A program made the translations under genes and the position numbers. A DNA stretch of 37,132 bases from Solobacterium sp. UBA3691 (GTDB lineage Bacteria > Bacillota_I > Bacilli_A > Erysipelotrichales > Erysipelotrichaceae). Shown here one piece after another: positions 29,615 to 37,132 of this stretch. Position 1 is the first letter of the stretch, and every line of letters starts with the position of its first letter. Where the stretch lies: NCBI GenBank assembly GCA_002372175.1, contig DFIS01000077.1:1-37132 (forward strand), given 5' to 3'. The notes under the pieces were generated by a model that did not search any database, was not told the origin of the DNA, and saw nothing but the letters and a program-made list of their open reading frames with translations.

Positions 29615-32600
29615 TAACCTTTTTCTATGTGCAGGGAACTTCCGCGGCTGTCCTTTGACTTTTCGACAACGATCTGTTTTCTGATCCGCTGCTCCAGTTC
29701 GGGACGGTGGGAGATGATACCGATGATCTTACCGTTGGTAGACAGCTTTGTAAGCATATCCACGGCATCGTTCAGAGATGTTTCATCCAGTGTACCGAAA
29801 CCTTCATCGATAAACAGTGCATCGGCTGTGATACCGCCGGCTTCGGCACTGATGCGGTCGGAAAGACCCAGGGCAAGGGACAGTGACGCTTTGAAGCTCT
29901 CACCGCCCGAAAGTGAGCTGACCGGTCTCTTCTTCCCTGTCCGGTTATCCAGTACATCGAGATTCAGCGCATTCTTACCGCTGATCTCTTCGGGATCTTC
30001 ATGTCTGTACAGTTCATACTGGCCGCCGCTGATCATCTGCAGACGCTGGTTGGCTGCCGCGATAATACCGTCAAAACCGGATGCCTGCACATACTGTTCG
30101 AGGGTGATCCTGATCCTCTGGGTCATATTGCCGTTGATCAGCCTGTTCAGCTTCTCCAGCACAGCCTTTTCCTTCAGGATCTTATCCGCCTCTTTCTGTA
30201 CACGGCTGATTGCCCCGGCTGTGTGCTGTCTGTCCTCACGGCGGTGGATCATCCGGGCTCTGCGGGCTTCCAGACCACCGGCTTTCTCCTGCTGTACACG
30301 CAGGTTTTCCTGCAGTTCATGAATATCCCGGCGGCTGCTTCCTTCGGTCTCCTTCTGCAGTCTGTTCAGCAGCTGCTCATGGACCTGTACATCTCTCTCG
30401 TAGTTTGTGATCTGTTCTTCAAGAGCCAGCAGTACAGCTTCCGGACCGCGGTACCGTTCAAACATCTCTGCATCTGTAAAGCTGTTCTGCGCCAGTACCG
30501 TTTCGAAGTCCTTCTGCGCCTGCAGAAGATCTTCACTGATCCTCTGCCGTTCCTTTTCGTCCTTTTCGATCTCCGTACGCATGACCGTCAGGGTCTGTTC
30601 GCCCCGGCGCAGTGCTTCCGCGGCAGCTTCCGCAGACTTTTCGATCGTCTCTGCCTGTTTCAAAAGATCCTGCCTGGCTTTTACTGCCGTGCGCAGATCC
30701 GCATACGGGAGTACCGGCAGATTCGCATACAGGGCATCCGCAGCCGCATAACTGTTCTTCAGCTGATTCTGCTGTTCCTTCTTCAGATCCAGTTTCTGCT
30801 GCAGATCTGCCAGTGTCTTTTCCGCATCGGCAAGCTCATGTTCAAGCTTCTTCGCCAGTTCGGCGTCTTTCCTGCAGGCTTTCATCTCGGCTTCATTCTG
30901 CTGTACCCGCAGTGACAGTACACCTGTACTCTGTTCAAGCGTACGGATATTCTCTTCCGTATCCTGTACATATGCAAAATGAATATTGTTTTCTGCCAGT
31001 TCCTTCAGATATGTGCGTATTCCTTCCGACAGATGCTTTTCTTCATTATTCCGGGATGTCAGTGCGGCAGCTGCCTTCTGCACGGCCTGATCCTTGCGCA
31101 GACGTATGCTTTCCGCCTCTTCCCGCCTCCTGTCGACGTCTTCCTTTGTCACGTGTTCTTCCGGAAGCACAGCCGGCTGCGGGTGGTGTACGGCGCCGCA
31201 GACAGGACAGGGCTTCCCCTCTTCAAGACGGGCAGCGAAGATCCCCGCGAGGGAATGGTCATATACCTCTTCGGTATGTCTTGCCTGTTCACGTGCCTGA
31301 TCATAGAGCACAGTGATCTTCTCGGCTTCTTCCTTTGTCTGCAGATAGGCAGTCTGATGTCTGCGGTAAGCAGGCAGATTCTTCTGCCGCAGTGTATCAG
31401 CTGTCTCAAACAGGTGATCAAGCATACTGGCTGTATGTTCACTTCTGGCCAGGCGTACATCCGCATCCTTGCGGGCTTCGATCTGTTTCTTCATCTCCGC
31501 TGCCGAAGATGTAAGTCTGTCCGTCTGTTCCTGCATGGCGGTGATCTCTGCCTTCAGGACTTCCGCTGCCGCTGAAAGCTTCTTACGCTCCTGACTCACC
31601 CGGTCCTTTTCCGCGTATCTTGGTTCGTCCTTTTCCAGCAGTGCGGCTGCTTCCCTGTGCTTCTGTGCCTGCGGGAGCTTTTCCGCCTCTGTACGCTTTC
31701 TTTCTTCGAGTACGGCTGTATCCTGCCGCATCTGTACTTCCTGTTTCTTTTCGCTTTCTATACGGATCTCACGCTGTTTCAGCTGCCTTGAGAGATCCGC
31801 AAGTTTGTCACTGACGGGTGCTACTGAATAGAGAGCCCGGCGTCTGTATCCGGCTTCTTCCTTCTTCTGCAGGATCTCTTCACTCTTCGCTTTCAGCTGT
31901 TCCGTGATCTGCTTTTCCCTGTCAAAATCATCAAACCTGCGGTTATTCTCTTCTGCCAGTGTCAGCTCCTGACGGATCCTGTCCAGTACCGTGTTTTCTG
32001 CAGCTATCTCTGTTTCCAGTGCTGATACAGCTTTTACATTCTCTTCATCCATGCGGGCAAGCAGAGCGAGCATCTCCTTTGTCTTGTACGCCCTTGCCGG
32101 ATCCTTCTGCAGTTCTGCCAGTTCTTCTGCGTATATGCTGTCTTCATCGGCACTGATCCCGGCAAAGTACTGTTCCAGACTGCGTTCCTTCTCCTTTGCG
32201 AGATTTCCGGCAGCACTGTCCCTGTTCTTCAGGACTTCTCCGATCTTCCGGTATTTCTCGGTCATGAAGATCTTCTGCAGGATCTTTGTCCTCTCCTCCG
32301 TACCGGCATTGAGCAGCTGGTAGAATTCACCCTGGGCAATCATTGAGATCTGCTTGAACTGTGAAAAATCGATCCTGAGCAGTTCGATCACTTCCCGGTT
32401 GACTGTCCGTGCTCCTTCCGAGGGTGCCTTGTCGGGATAGTGCAGCGTAACGCTCTCATTCTTTTCTGTAAAGCCCGTACCGCGCTTCTTGCGGACTTTC
32501 TGGGCCGGTTTCCGCACGATCCTGTAGATCTTTCCGCGGTGGCTGAAGGTCAGATCCACATAGCTCTCTTCATCGTCATCGGCATAATCACTGCGCAGAG

Positions 32601-32793
32601 AATCCGTTCCCCGGTAGGAACCGCTGGCTTCCCCGTACAGGGCATAACTGACAGCGTCAAAGATCGTTGTCTTGCCTGCCCCGGTCACCCCGGTGATCAG
32701 ATACAGTCCGGATTCCCCGAGATCCTCAAAGTTGATCTCCGCCTGCTTTGCGTAAGGGCCGAAGGCATTCATGATCAGTTTAATCGGTTTCAT
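29611..32793 (-). CDS. sbcC: DNA repair exonuclease/ATPase subunit SbcC
   Basis: This 1060-residue SMC-like ATPase has the Walker A 'GVTGAGKTTIFDAVSYALYG' (K41), long coiled coils on both sides of a zinc hook 'CPVC' (C529, C532), the ABC signature 'SSLSGGESFKASLSLALGLS' and Walker B 'ADALFIDEGFGTLD' near the C terminus. With SbcD it forms the bacterial Mre11-Rad50 complex, which cleaves hairpins and blocked DNA ends. The start at 32793 is set by AAAGGAGG seven bases upstream. It overlaps sbcD by 14 bp. Length and motifs are complete. Confidence 0.97.
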   Translation of the reverse strand: MKPIKLIMNAFGPYAKQAEINFEDLGESGLYLITGVTGAGKTTIFDAVSYALYGEASGSYRGTDSLRSDYADDDEESYVDLTFSHRGKIYRIVRKPAQKVRKKRGTGFTEKNESVTLHYPDKAPSEGARTVNREVIELLRIDFSQFKQISMIAQGEFYQLLNAGTEERTKILQKIFMTEKYRKIGEVLKNRDSAAGNLAKEKERSLEQYFAGISADEDSIYAEELAELQKDPARAYKTKEMLALLARMDEENVKAVSALETEIAAENTVLDRIRQELTLAEENNRRFDDFDREKQITEQLKAKSEEILQKKEEAGYRRRALYSVAPVSDKLADLSRQLKQREIRIESEKKQEVQMRQDTAVLEERKRTEAEKLPQAQKHREAAALLEKDEPRYAEKDRVSQERKKLSAAAEVLKAEITAMQEQTDRLTSSAAEMKKQIEARKDADVRLARSEHTASMLDHLFETADTLRQKNLPAYRRHQTAYLQTKEEAEKITVLYDQAREQARHTEEVYDHSLAGIFAARLEEGKPCPVCGAVHHPQPAVLPEEHVTKEDVDRRREEAESIRLRKDQAVQKAAAALTSRNNEEKHLSEGIRTYLKELAENNIHFAYVQDTEENIRTLEQSTGVLSLRVQQNEAEMKACRKDAELAKKLEHELADAEKTLADLQQKLDLKKEQQNQLKNSYAAADALYANLPVLPYADLRTAVKARQDLLKQAETIEKSAEAAAEALRRGEQTLTVMRTEIEKDEKERQRISEDLLQAQKDFETVLAQNSFTDAEMFERYRGPEAVLLALEEQITNYERDVQVHEQLLNRLQKETEGSSRRDIHELQENLRVQQEKAGGLEARRARMIHRREDRQHTAGAISRVQKEADKILKEKAVLEKLNRLINGNMTQRIRITLEQYVQASGFDGIIAAANQRLQMISGGQYELYRHEDPEEISGKNALNLDVLDNRTGKKRPVSSLSGGESFKASLSLALGLSDRISAEAGGITADALFIDEGFGTLDETSLNDAVDMLTKLSTNGKIIGIISHRPELEQRIRKQIVVEKSKDSRGSSLHIEKGY

Positions 32794-33928
32794 AGCCTGC
32801 CTCCTTTGCGCAGTCACGGATGATCTGCCATTCCTCTTCGGTCAGTTCTTCGCCTGTCACCATCCGGCTGAAATCAGTGACCAGCTCACGCAGATCCTTC
32901 TTTTCCTGCAGGACCGTAAAGTCATAATTGCTTATTGCCCTGGTATGACTGTTCTCATAATTCAGGCGCATTACATTCGGGTAGTATCCCTTTACCCGTG
33001 AGATCGCATCGGGGACCGTCTGCTCATCTGTCAGTGTCACCCAGAGATAGTCGTCCTTATCGGTAATATTGACCGGATCCAGCAGGACATCGATCGGTCC
33101 CTTCAGGTGTCTCATCTCATGCAGGGGATGCAGAGGAATCAGTTCGATCTCGATATCCCCCTTCTGATGCAGTGTTACTAATGGTACCGACTTGTTGTGT
33201 CCGATCTCACTCAGTGAATACTTGAGCGGAGAACCGGCATAACGGATCGTTTCCTCTTTTACCCGCTGGGGACGGTGAATATGCCCTAATGCTGTATAGT
33301 CAAAGGCAGAGAACGCATCAGCACCTACTTTCTCTACAGTACCGACACTCTCACTCGTGATGATCTCGGAACCGGCGATCTCGGGTTCACTGTCACCGAC
33401 AACGAACTGATGCGCGATCAGCACATTTCTCTCTGCTGTATCGACCGGACACAGCGAAAGCGCGGAACGTACAGCCGCATCATATGTTTCCGCAGGCAGC
33501 TCGGGATGGAAATATGCCACCCGTGAAGCTTTGACAAACGGCAGTGACCAGATATGTACATCCCCGTACGCATCATGAAAGATATCATGGTATACCTCTC
33601 CGGCATAGACACCGGCGATATGCACACCGCGGGCATCCAGCAGTGTACTGGCAAAACCCAGCCGTTCATCAGAGTCATGGTTGCCGCTGATCATATACAC
33701 CTGTACACCGGCATCGGCCAGTCTTGTCAGAAACGAACTGAGAAGACTCACTGCCTGTTCGCTGGGGATACTTCTGTCATAGACATCCCCGGCGATCACC
33801 ACGGCATCCGCCTGGTTTTCCTTAACGATATTCAGGATCTCCTCCAGGATATATACCTGATCAGGATACATGTTTATTTCATTGACTGTCTTGCCGAGAT
33901 GCAGATCAGCCAGATGCAGGAATTTCAT
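32780..33928 (-). CDS. sbcD: DNA repair nuclease subunit SbcD
   Basis: This 382-residue metallophosphoesterase has the Mre11/SbcD order of metal ligands: 'LHLADLHLGK' (D8, H10), 'VVIAGDVYDR' (D48), 'MISGNHDSDERL' (N83, H84), 'LIAHQFVV' and 'TALGHIHRPQ'. It also has an SbcD C-terminal capping domain. It is the Mn-dependent nuclease partner of SbcC. It overlaps the UPF0126 gene upstream as ATGA (33925-33928) and sbcC downstream by 14 bp, and has GGGAGGTG before its start. The assignment is secure. Confidence 0.96.
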   Translation of the reverse strand: MKFLHLADLHLGKTVNEINMYPDQVYILEEILNIVKENQADAVVIAGDVYDRSIPSEQAVSLLSSFLTRLADAGVQVYMISGNHDSDERLGFASTLLDARGVHIAGVYAGEVYHDIFHDAYGDVHIWSLPFVKASRVAYFHPELPAETYDAAVRSALSLCPVDTAERNVLIAHQFVVGDSEPEIAGSEIITSESVGTVEKVGADAFSAFDYTALGHIHRPQRVKEETIRYAGSPLKYSLSEIGHNKSVPLVTLHQKGDIEIELIPLHPLHEMRHLKGPIDVLLDPVNITDKDDYLWVTLTDEQTVPDAISRVKGYYPNVMRLNYENSHTRAISNYDFTVLQEKKDLRELVTDFSRMVTGEELTEEEWQIIRDCAKEAGYETD

Positions 33929-34590
33929 GATTCACCTCCCTGTTTATGTCCGTAGTTACGGATGCGCGGAAGATTCCAGTGATAGTGATCTGCCAGAAAA
34001 CGCACCAGAACGACCGTCGCAGCCCCAAGCCATATACCGATATCGGCATGGCCTCCCAGCATGCACAGATACGCTGTCAGCGCTCCGCAGAAGGAAGCTG
34101 TAGCGTAAACATGCTTGGTAAAGATATACGGGATATCATTGACCAGAATATCACGCAGCACACCGCCGCCGACACCGGTCACGACCCCGGCAAACAGCAC
34201 AGAGAAGCCATGTCCCGGACCAAACAGCTGATATGCGGAGTGCACACCCATGACCGTAAATACAGCCAGGCCCAGGGTATCCATCAGGAAGATCATCTTA
34301 TGGTAACCCCAGGATTCCACTACCCGGGAGTCCTTGTCTACCAGTGCTTCAAGAAGGAAGATGCCAAGGGAGACAACAGCTGCCGTGATCACGTATACAG
34401 GATCGATGAAGGCACTCGGCGGTGTCGTCCCAAGGATAATATCCCTCAGGATCCCGCCGCCCGTGGAAGTGATCACACCAAGCAGGATCACACCGAGCAG
34501 GTCAGCCTGTTTCTTCAGTCCCGTGACCGCACCGGCTGATGCGAAAGCCACGGTTCCCAGTAATTCTACAGCCAGGATCAGTTCATCCAT
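33925..34590 (-). CDS. UPF0126/TRIC-family membrane channel protein
   Basis: This 221-residue protein has seven likely helices arranged as two homologous glycine-rich halves. One is 'AGAVTGLKKQADLLGVILLGVITSTGGGILRDIILGTTPPSAF'; the other is 'FAGVVTGVGGGVLRDILVNDIPYIF'. This is the UPF0126 (Gly-rich) family, whose members form trimeric intracellular-cation-like channels and may also carry small solutes. Start 34590 (MDELILAVELLG) overlaps the radical SAM stop by 8 bp; I see no close Shine-Dalgarno site, so coupling is likely. The substrate is unknown, and its place next to sbcDC gives no functional clue. Confidence 0.92.
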   Translation of the reverse strand: MDELILAVELLGTVAFASAGAVTGLKKQADLLGVILLGVITSTGGGILRDIILGTTPPSAFIDPVYVITAAVVSLGIFLLEALVDKDSRVVESWGYHKMIFLMDTLGLAVFTVMGVHSAYQLFGPGHGFSVLFAGVVTGVGGGVLRDILVNDIPYIFTKHVYATASFCGALTAYLCMLGGHADIGIWLGAATVVLVRFLADHYHWNLPRIRNYGHKQGGES

Positions 34591-35509
34591 GATTTGTATA
34601 TTCCTTTCCCTGTACGATATCATTCTCTCTCAGATACCGTTCGATGTGGTTCAGTACTTCACGTTTGCACAGGCTCCATAACGGTGCCAGAAGTGTCTGT
34701 GCATTGCCGTCACCGGTCAGCCTGTGGATCACCGTATGCGGATCAAGCCAGGCAATACACATGCCGATGATCCTGACATACTCGTCTTCACTCATCTCCC
34801 GGATCTCTCCGCGTTTCCAGAGTTCCGCCAGATCGGTCCCCTCAAGGATCTGCAGCAGCTGCAGCTTCACCCCTTCGACATGTAAAGCATTCAGGTGATC
34901 GATCGTCTTCCCTACCTGGTTTTCATCTTCATCGGGCAGCCCGATGATCAGATGCACAATGACATCTATGCTGAGGGCATGTAAGTGCATGACTGCCTGA
35001 TCAAACACCGCCAGCGGATAGCCGCGCCGCATCCATACCGCATTCTTCTCGCTGATCGTCTGCAGCCCCAGTTCGACCCACAGGATCTTCTCCGGATATG
35101 TCATCTTCAGCTCCTTCAGTAATGCCAGTACATCCTCTCCGAGGCAGTCCGGTCTTGTGGCGATGGCAATACCGGCAAACCGTTCATCCTTCATGACCGG
35201 TTCAAACAGTTCCCGCAGTCTTTCGGCAGGCGCATATGTATTCGTATAGGCCTGAAAGTAGGCAATGTATTCATCTTTGGGATCTCTGCGGGCATGCGTA
35301 TACGGGATATCCTCAGGATCGGGAAGTACCCCTGTATATCTGTAGGCAAAGTCACCGCTTCCGCCCGCGCAGAAAATACAGCCGCCGTAACCGATCCTGC
35401 CGTCACGGTTGGGGCATGTCATCCCGGCATCCAGCGGTATGCGGAAGATCCGGTGTCCGTATTTCTGTCGGCAGTATGAAGAAAAACTGAGATAGCGAAG
35501 ATCTGTCAT
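34583..35509 (-). CDS. TIGR01212-family radical SAM protein (YhcC/YtqA-like)
   Basis: This 308-residue protein starts at 35509 (MTDLRYLSFSSYCRQKYG). The open frame extends upstream, but that part runs through the terminator and into the permease gene. The cluster cysteines are in 'GMTCPNRDGRIGYGGCIFC' (C32, C44, C47). 'EYIAYFQAYTNTYAP', 'IATRPDCLG', 'WVELGLQTISEKNA' and 'HLIIGLPDEDENQ' follow, typical of the TIGR01212/Elp3-related radical SAM branch. The reaction is unknown; RNA or sulfur-related modification is often suggested. A weak extended -10 (TGcGACAAT) ends six bases before the ATG, so this may be another leaderless gene. It heads the minus-strand gene run. Confidence 0.93.
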   Translation of the reverse strand: MTDLRYLSFSSYCRQKYGHRIFRIPLDAGMTCPNRDGRIGYGGCIFCAGGSGDFAYRYTGVLPDPEDIPYTHARRDPKDEYIAYFQAYTNTYAPAERLRELFEPVMKDERFAGIAIATRPDCLGEDVLALLKELKMTYPEKILWVELGLQTISEKNAVWMRRGYPLAVFDQAVMHLHALSIDVIVHLIIGLPDEDENQVGKTIDHLNALHVEGVKLQLLQILEGTDLAELWKRGEIREMSEDEYVRIIGMCIAWLDPHTVIHRLTGDGNAQTLLAPLWSLCKREVLNHIERYLRENDIVQGKEYTNHG

Positions 35510-35515
35510 ACCACC

Positions 35516-35524
35516 ATTGTCGCA
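35516..35524 (-). promoter_or_regulatory. Possible extended -10 (TGcGACAAT) before radical SAM gene
   Basis: On the minus strand TGCGACAAT ends six bases (GGTGGT) before ATG 35509, immediately after the permease terminator. The hexamer matches the consensus at four of six positions, so this is weaker than the other leaderless candidates. Confidence 0.3.
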
Positions 35525-35535
35525 CACTTGCACAA

Positions 35536-35568
35536 AATAAAAAACCGCACCGGCATAACCGGTACGGT
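35536..35568 (-). terminator. Terminator of the NCS2 permease gene
   Basis: Minus-strand ACCGTACCGG...CCGGTGCGGT forms a ten-pair stem with one wobble pair, followed by TTTTTTATT. It isolates the permease from the radical SAM gene run. Confidence 0.9.
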
Positions 35569-35576
35569 CAGACAGA

Positions 35577-37132
35577 TCAGTCTTTCCTGTTGGAATCCTC
35601 AAAGTTAACATCGCCGAGTCTTTCGACCATCTCGCTGACGCCGTCCTGGAAGTCATCTTCCTTTTCCTTTCCAGGATCACGGTTGACATCATCGAATTCG
35701 ACATCGCCAAGCTTGTCTACGGACTCGCTGACACCATCCTGGTAGTCATCTTCACCGGTCCCCATCGTACCGCGGTTGACAACGAGGTTGGTCAGGATAC
35801 CTGCCACAAGAGCTGTTGCCAGGCTTGTCATTGTCAGCAGTGCAGAGCCTGTTACAGGGTTGGAACCGAAGTTCAGGGTCAGACCGCCGATACCTGTGAC
35901 CAGGATCGCCGAGACAACGAACAGGTTCTTGTTGTTTCCAAGATCCACGCGCTTGAGCATCTGCAGACCGGATACAGCGATGAAGCCGTATAATGCTACA
36001 CAGGCACCGCCCATGACACACTTCGGGATCGAGTTGATGATCACGACAAACGGTGTGAAGAAGGACAGCAACATACAGCCGACACCTGCTGTCAGGATCG
36101 TGGAGACACTGGCATTTCCGGTGATTGCCACACAGCCGATGGACTCACCGTATGTCGTGTTGGCAGCACCGCCGAAGAAACCGCCGACGATGGAGCCGAT
36201 ACCATCACCCAGCAGTGTGTTGTCAAGACCGGGATCAGTGATCAGATCTCTGTTGATGATGGCACCGAGGTTCTTGTGATCGGCGATATGCTGAGCAAGT
36301 TCAACAACCGCGATCGGTACGAAGGTCATCGCAATATTGCCGAGAGCAGCTCCGTCAATCGCAAGCAGTCCCTCAGGATGCTGCGTCAGAGCCTGAATGA
36401 GCGTAAACTTGGGAACCGAAACGATCGATGTAAGGCCGAACGGTACGAAGGCATTCGCAAACGGTGTGAAGTCCATCAGCTGAAGAGCTTCGGAACCGGT
36501 CGCCCTGCCGATCAGCGTCAGGATCAGGGCAATGATATAGCCGACACCGACACCAACGATAAACGGGATCAGCTTCACTCTTCTGGAGCCGTGTACAGAC
36601 GCATAGACGATCGCCAGGAAGGTAATGAAACCGATCAGGATCGTTAACAGGCTGTAACCGCCGCCGCCGTTTCCGGACATCCAGCCGGTCGCTGTGCCGG
36701 AGAGTGAAAGTCCGATCAGTGTAACAATGGGACCGATGATGACCGCAGGCATCATCTTGTTTACCCAGGCACTGCCGACAGCCCGGATGATCAGCGCGAT
36801 CACTACATAGACAAGACCCGCAAACAGGATACCGAGAATAACACCCCAGTAGCCGTAATTCATGCCGATGATCGCCGCATAGGCACCGAGGAATGTAAAC
36901 GAAGAGCCAAGGAAAACCGGGCTCTTGTGCTTTGAGAAGAAAATATATACGATCGAGCCGATGCCGGCACCGAACAGTGCTGCCGCGGGGTCAAATGTCA
37001 GTGTTGTCACCCCGTCGCTGAACGTGTAACTGGACATCAGAATCGGTACCAGAAGTGTCGCCGCCATGATCGCAATCATCTGCTGGAACGCGAAGACAAG
37101 ATTCTGCTTTAATTCAGGCTTGTCATTAATGT
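35577..37132 (-). CDS. NCS2 nucleobase (uracil/xanthine-type) permease, N terminus outside window
   Basis: The frame stays open to the right edge; upstream of the Met at 37079 it reads N-D-K-P-E-L-K-Q-N-L-V-F-A-F-Q-Q, a normal NCS2 N terminus, so the true start lies beyond 37132. At least 517 residues are visible, with 12-14 helices. The 'VPIAVVELAQHIADH' segment matches the NCS2 Glu-containing TM8 region, and 'ANTTYGESIGCVAITG' is the UraA-type TM10 signature. It should import uracil or a purine by proton symport. After the last helix, a soluble acidic tail of about 65 residues holds two copies of a 26-residue unit. A strong terminator at 35544-35568 follows. Confidence 0.93.
   Translation of the reverse strand, partial: INDKPELKQNLVFAFQQMIAIMAATLLVPILMSSYTFSDGVTTLTFDPAAALFGAGIGSIVYIFFSKHKSPVFLGSSFTFLGAYAAIIGMNYGYWGVILGILFAGLVYVVIALIIRAVGSAWVNKMMPAVIIGPIVTLIGLSLSGTATGWMSGNGGGGYSLLTILIGFITFLAIVYASVHGSRRVKLIPFIVGVGVGYIIALILTLIGRATGSEALQLMDFTPFANAFVPFGLTSIVSVPKFTLIQALTQHPEGLLAIDGAALGNIAMTFVPIAVVELAQHIADHKNLGAIINRDLITDPGLDNTLLGDGIGSIVGGFFGGAANTTYGESIGCVAITGNASVSTILTAGVGCMLLSFFTPFVVIINSIPKCVMGGACVALYGFIAVSGLQMLKRVDLGNNKNLFVVSAILVTGIGGLTLNFGSNPVTGSALLTMTSLATALVAGILTNLVVNRGTMGTGEDDYQDGVSESVDKLGDVEFDDVNRDPGKEKEDDFQDGVSEMVERLGDVNFEDSNRKD
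35580..35750 (-). repeat. Tandem duplication in the permease C-terminal tail
   Basis: Two 26-residue copies, encoded at 35673-35750 and 35580-35657, are spaced by a period of 31 codons (93 bp). Both follow the pattern DD[YF]QDGVSE-x-V-x2-LGDV-x-F-x-D-x-NR, and 17 of 26 positions are identical. The linker is GKEKE. The copies are outside the membrane domain. Confidence 0.85.

Noticed and set aside
35510..35710. N-terminal extension of the radical SAM gene
   Set aside because: It would run through a strong terminator and the permease coding region; the family starts at the Met at 35509.

Overview
The window looks like ordinary chromosome from a Bacillota bacterium with roughly 50% GC. I infer an Erysipelotrichia-like gut lineage. 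The support is a CIRCE-controlled groES-groEL operon, a T-box leader in front of pheST, a YrrN/YrrO-type pair of U32 genes, a DUF4358 lipoprotein, and a GroEL that ends in a Pro-rich tail instead of the GGM tail. The taxon is an inference; no rRNA is present. I see no tRNA, CRISPR array, insertion sequence or phage gene. Genes are tightly packed and mostly on the minus strand.

Layout. (1) 1-6368 is a surface-polysaccharide region: the end of a UDP-glucose dehydrogenase gene, then a minus-strand operon (LicD, a DPM1-like GT2, DUF2304, a putative GT-A enzyme, a GT4, a GT2) and a divergent GT-B gene. (2) 6405-9789 holds a membrane-anchored GH9 glycanase facing an SGNH hydrolase and a GtrA flippase-like protein. 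(3) 9869-11868 is groES-groEL with two half-degenerate CIRCE operators. (4) 11917-14287 is a YdjG/YdjH-like pair (double zinc-ribbon membrane protein and TPM-domain protein). (5) 14387-17289 holds a D-malate/tartrate dehydrogenase-like enzyme and an MBL-fold hydrolase, divergent from a LysR regulator. (6) 17335-19974 holds a PMT-family (GT39) glycosyltransferase with a discoidin-like insert, facing an ICMT-like methyltransferase. (7) 20021-23741 is pheST with its Phe T-box leader. (8) 23742-35509 is a compact run of overlapping minus-strand genes: radical SAM protein, UPF0126/TRIC protein, SbcD, SbcC, an Ig-SGNH exported protein, a DUF4358 lipoprotein, two U32 proteins, two TrmH-family methyltransferases and a degenerate peptidase E-like protein. 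(9) 35577-37132 is an NCS2 nucleobase permease, cut by the window edge, with a duplicated acidic C-terminal tail.

How it fits together. The DPM1-like GT2, DUF2304, GtrA and PMT proteins form a plausible polyprenyl-phosphate-sugar route to glycosylation outside the membrane. The LicD protein, other transferases, SGNH hydrolases and GH9 enzyme would decorate or trim the product.

The most notable pattern is in translation starts. At least six genes, nearly all concerned with the envelope, have a -10 box ending only 6 or 7 nt before the ATG and no Shine-Dalgarno sequence, which predicts leaderless mRNAs. Housekeeping units in the same window (groES, pheS, lysR, the MBL gene, the zinc-ribbon gene, and genes inside operons) have ordinary Shine-Dalgarno sites. 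This split is visible in the sequence; its meaning is inference.
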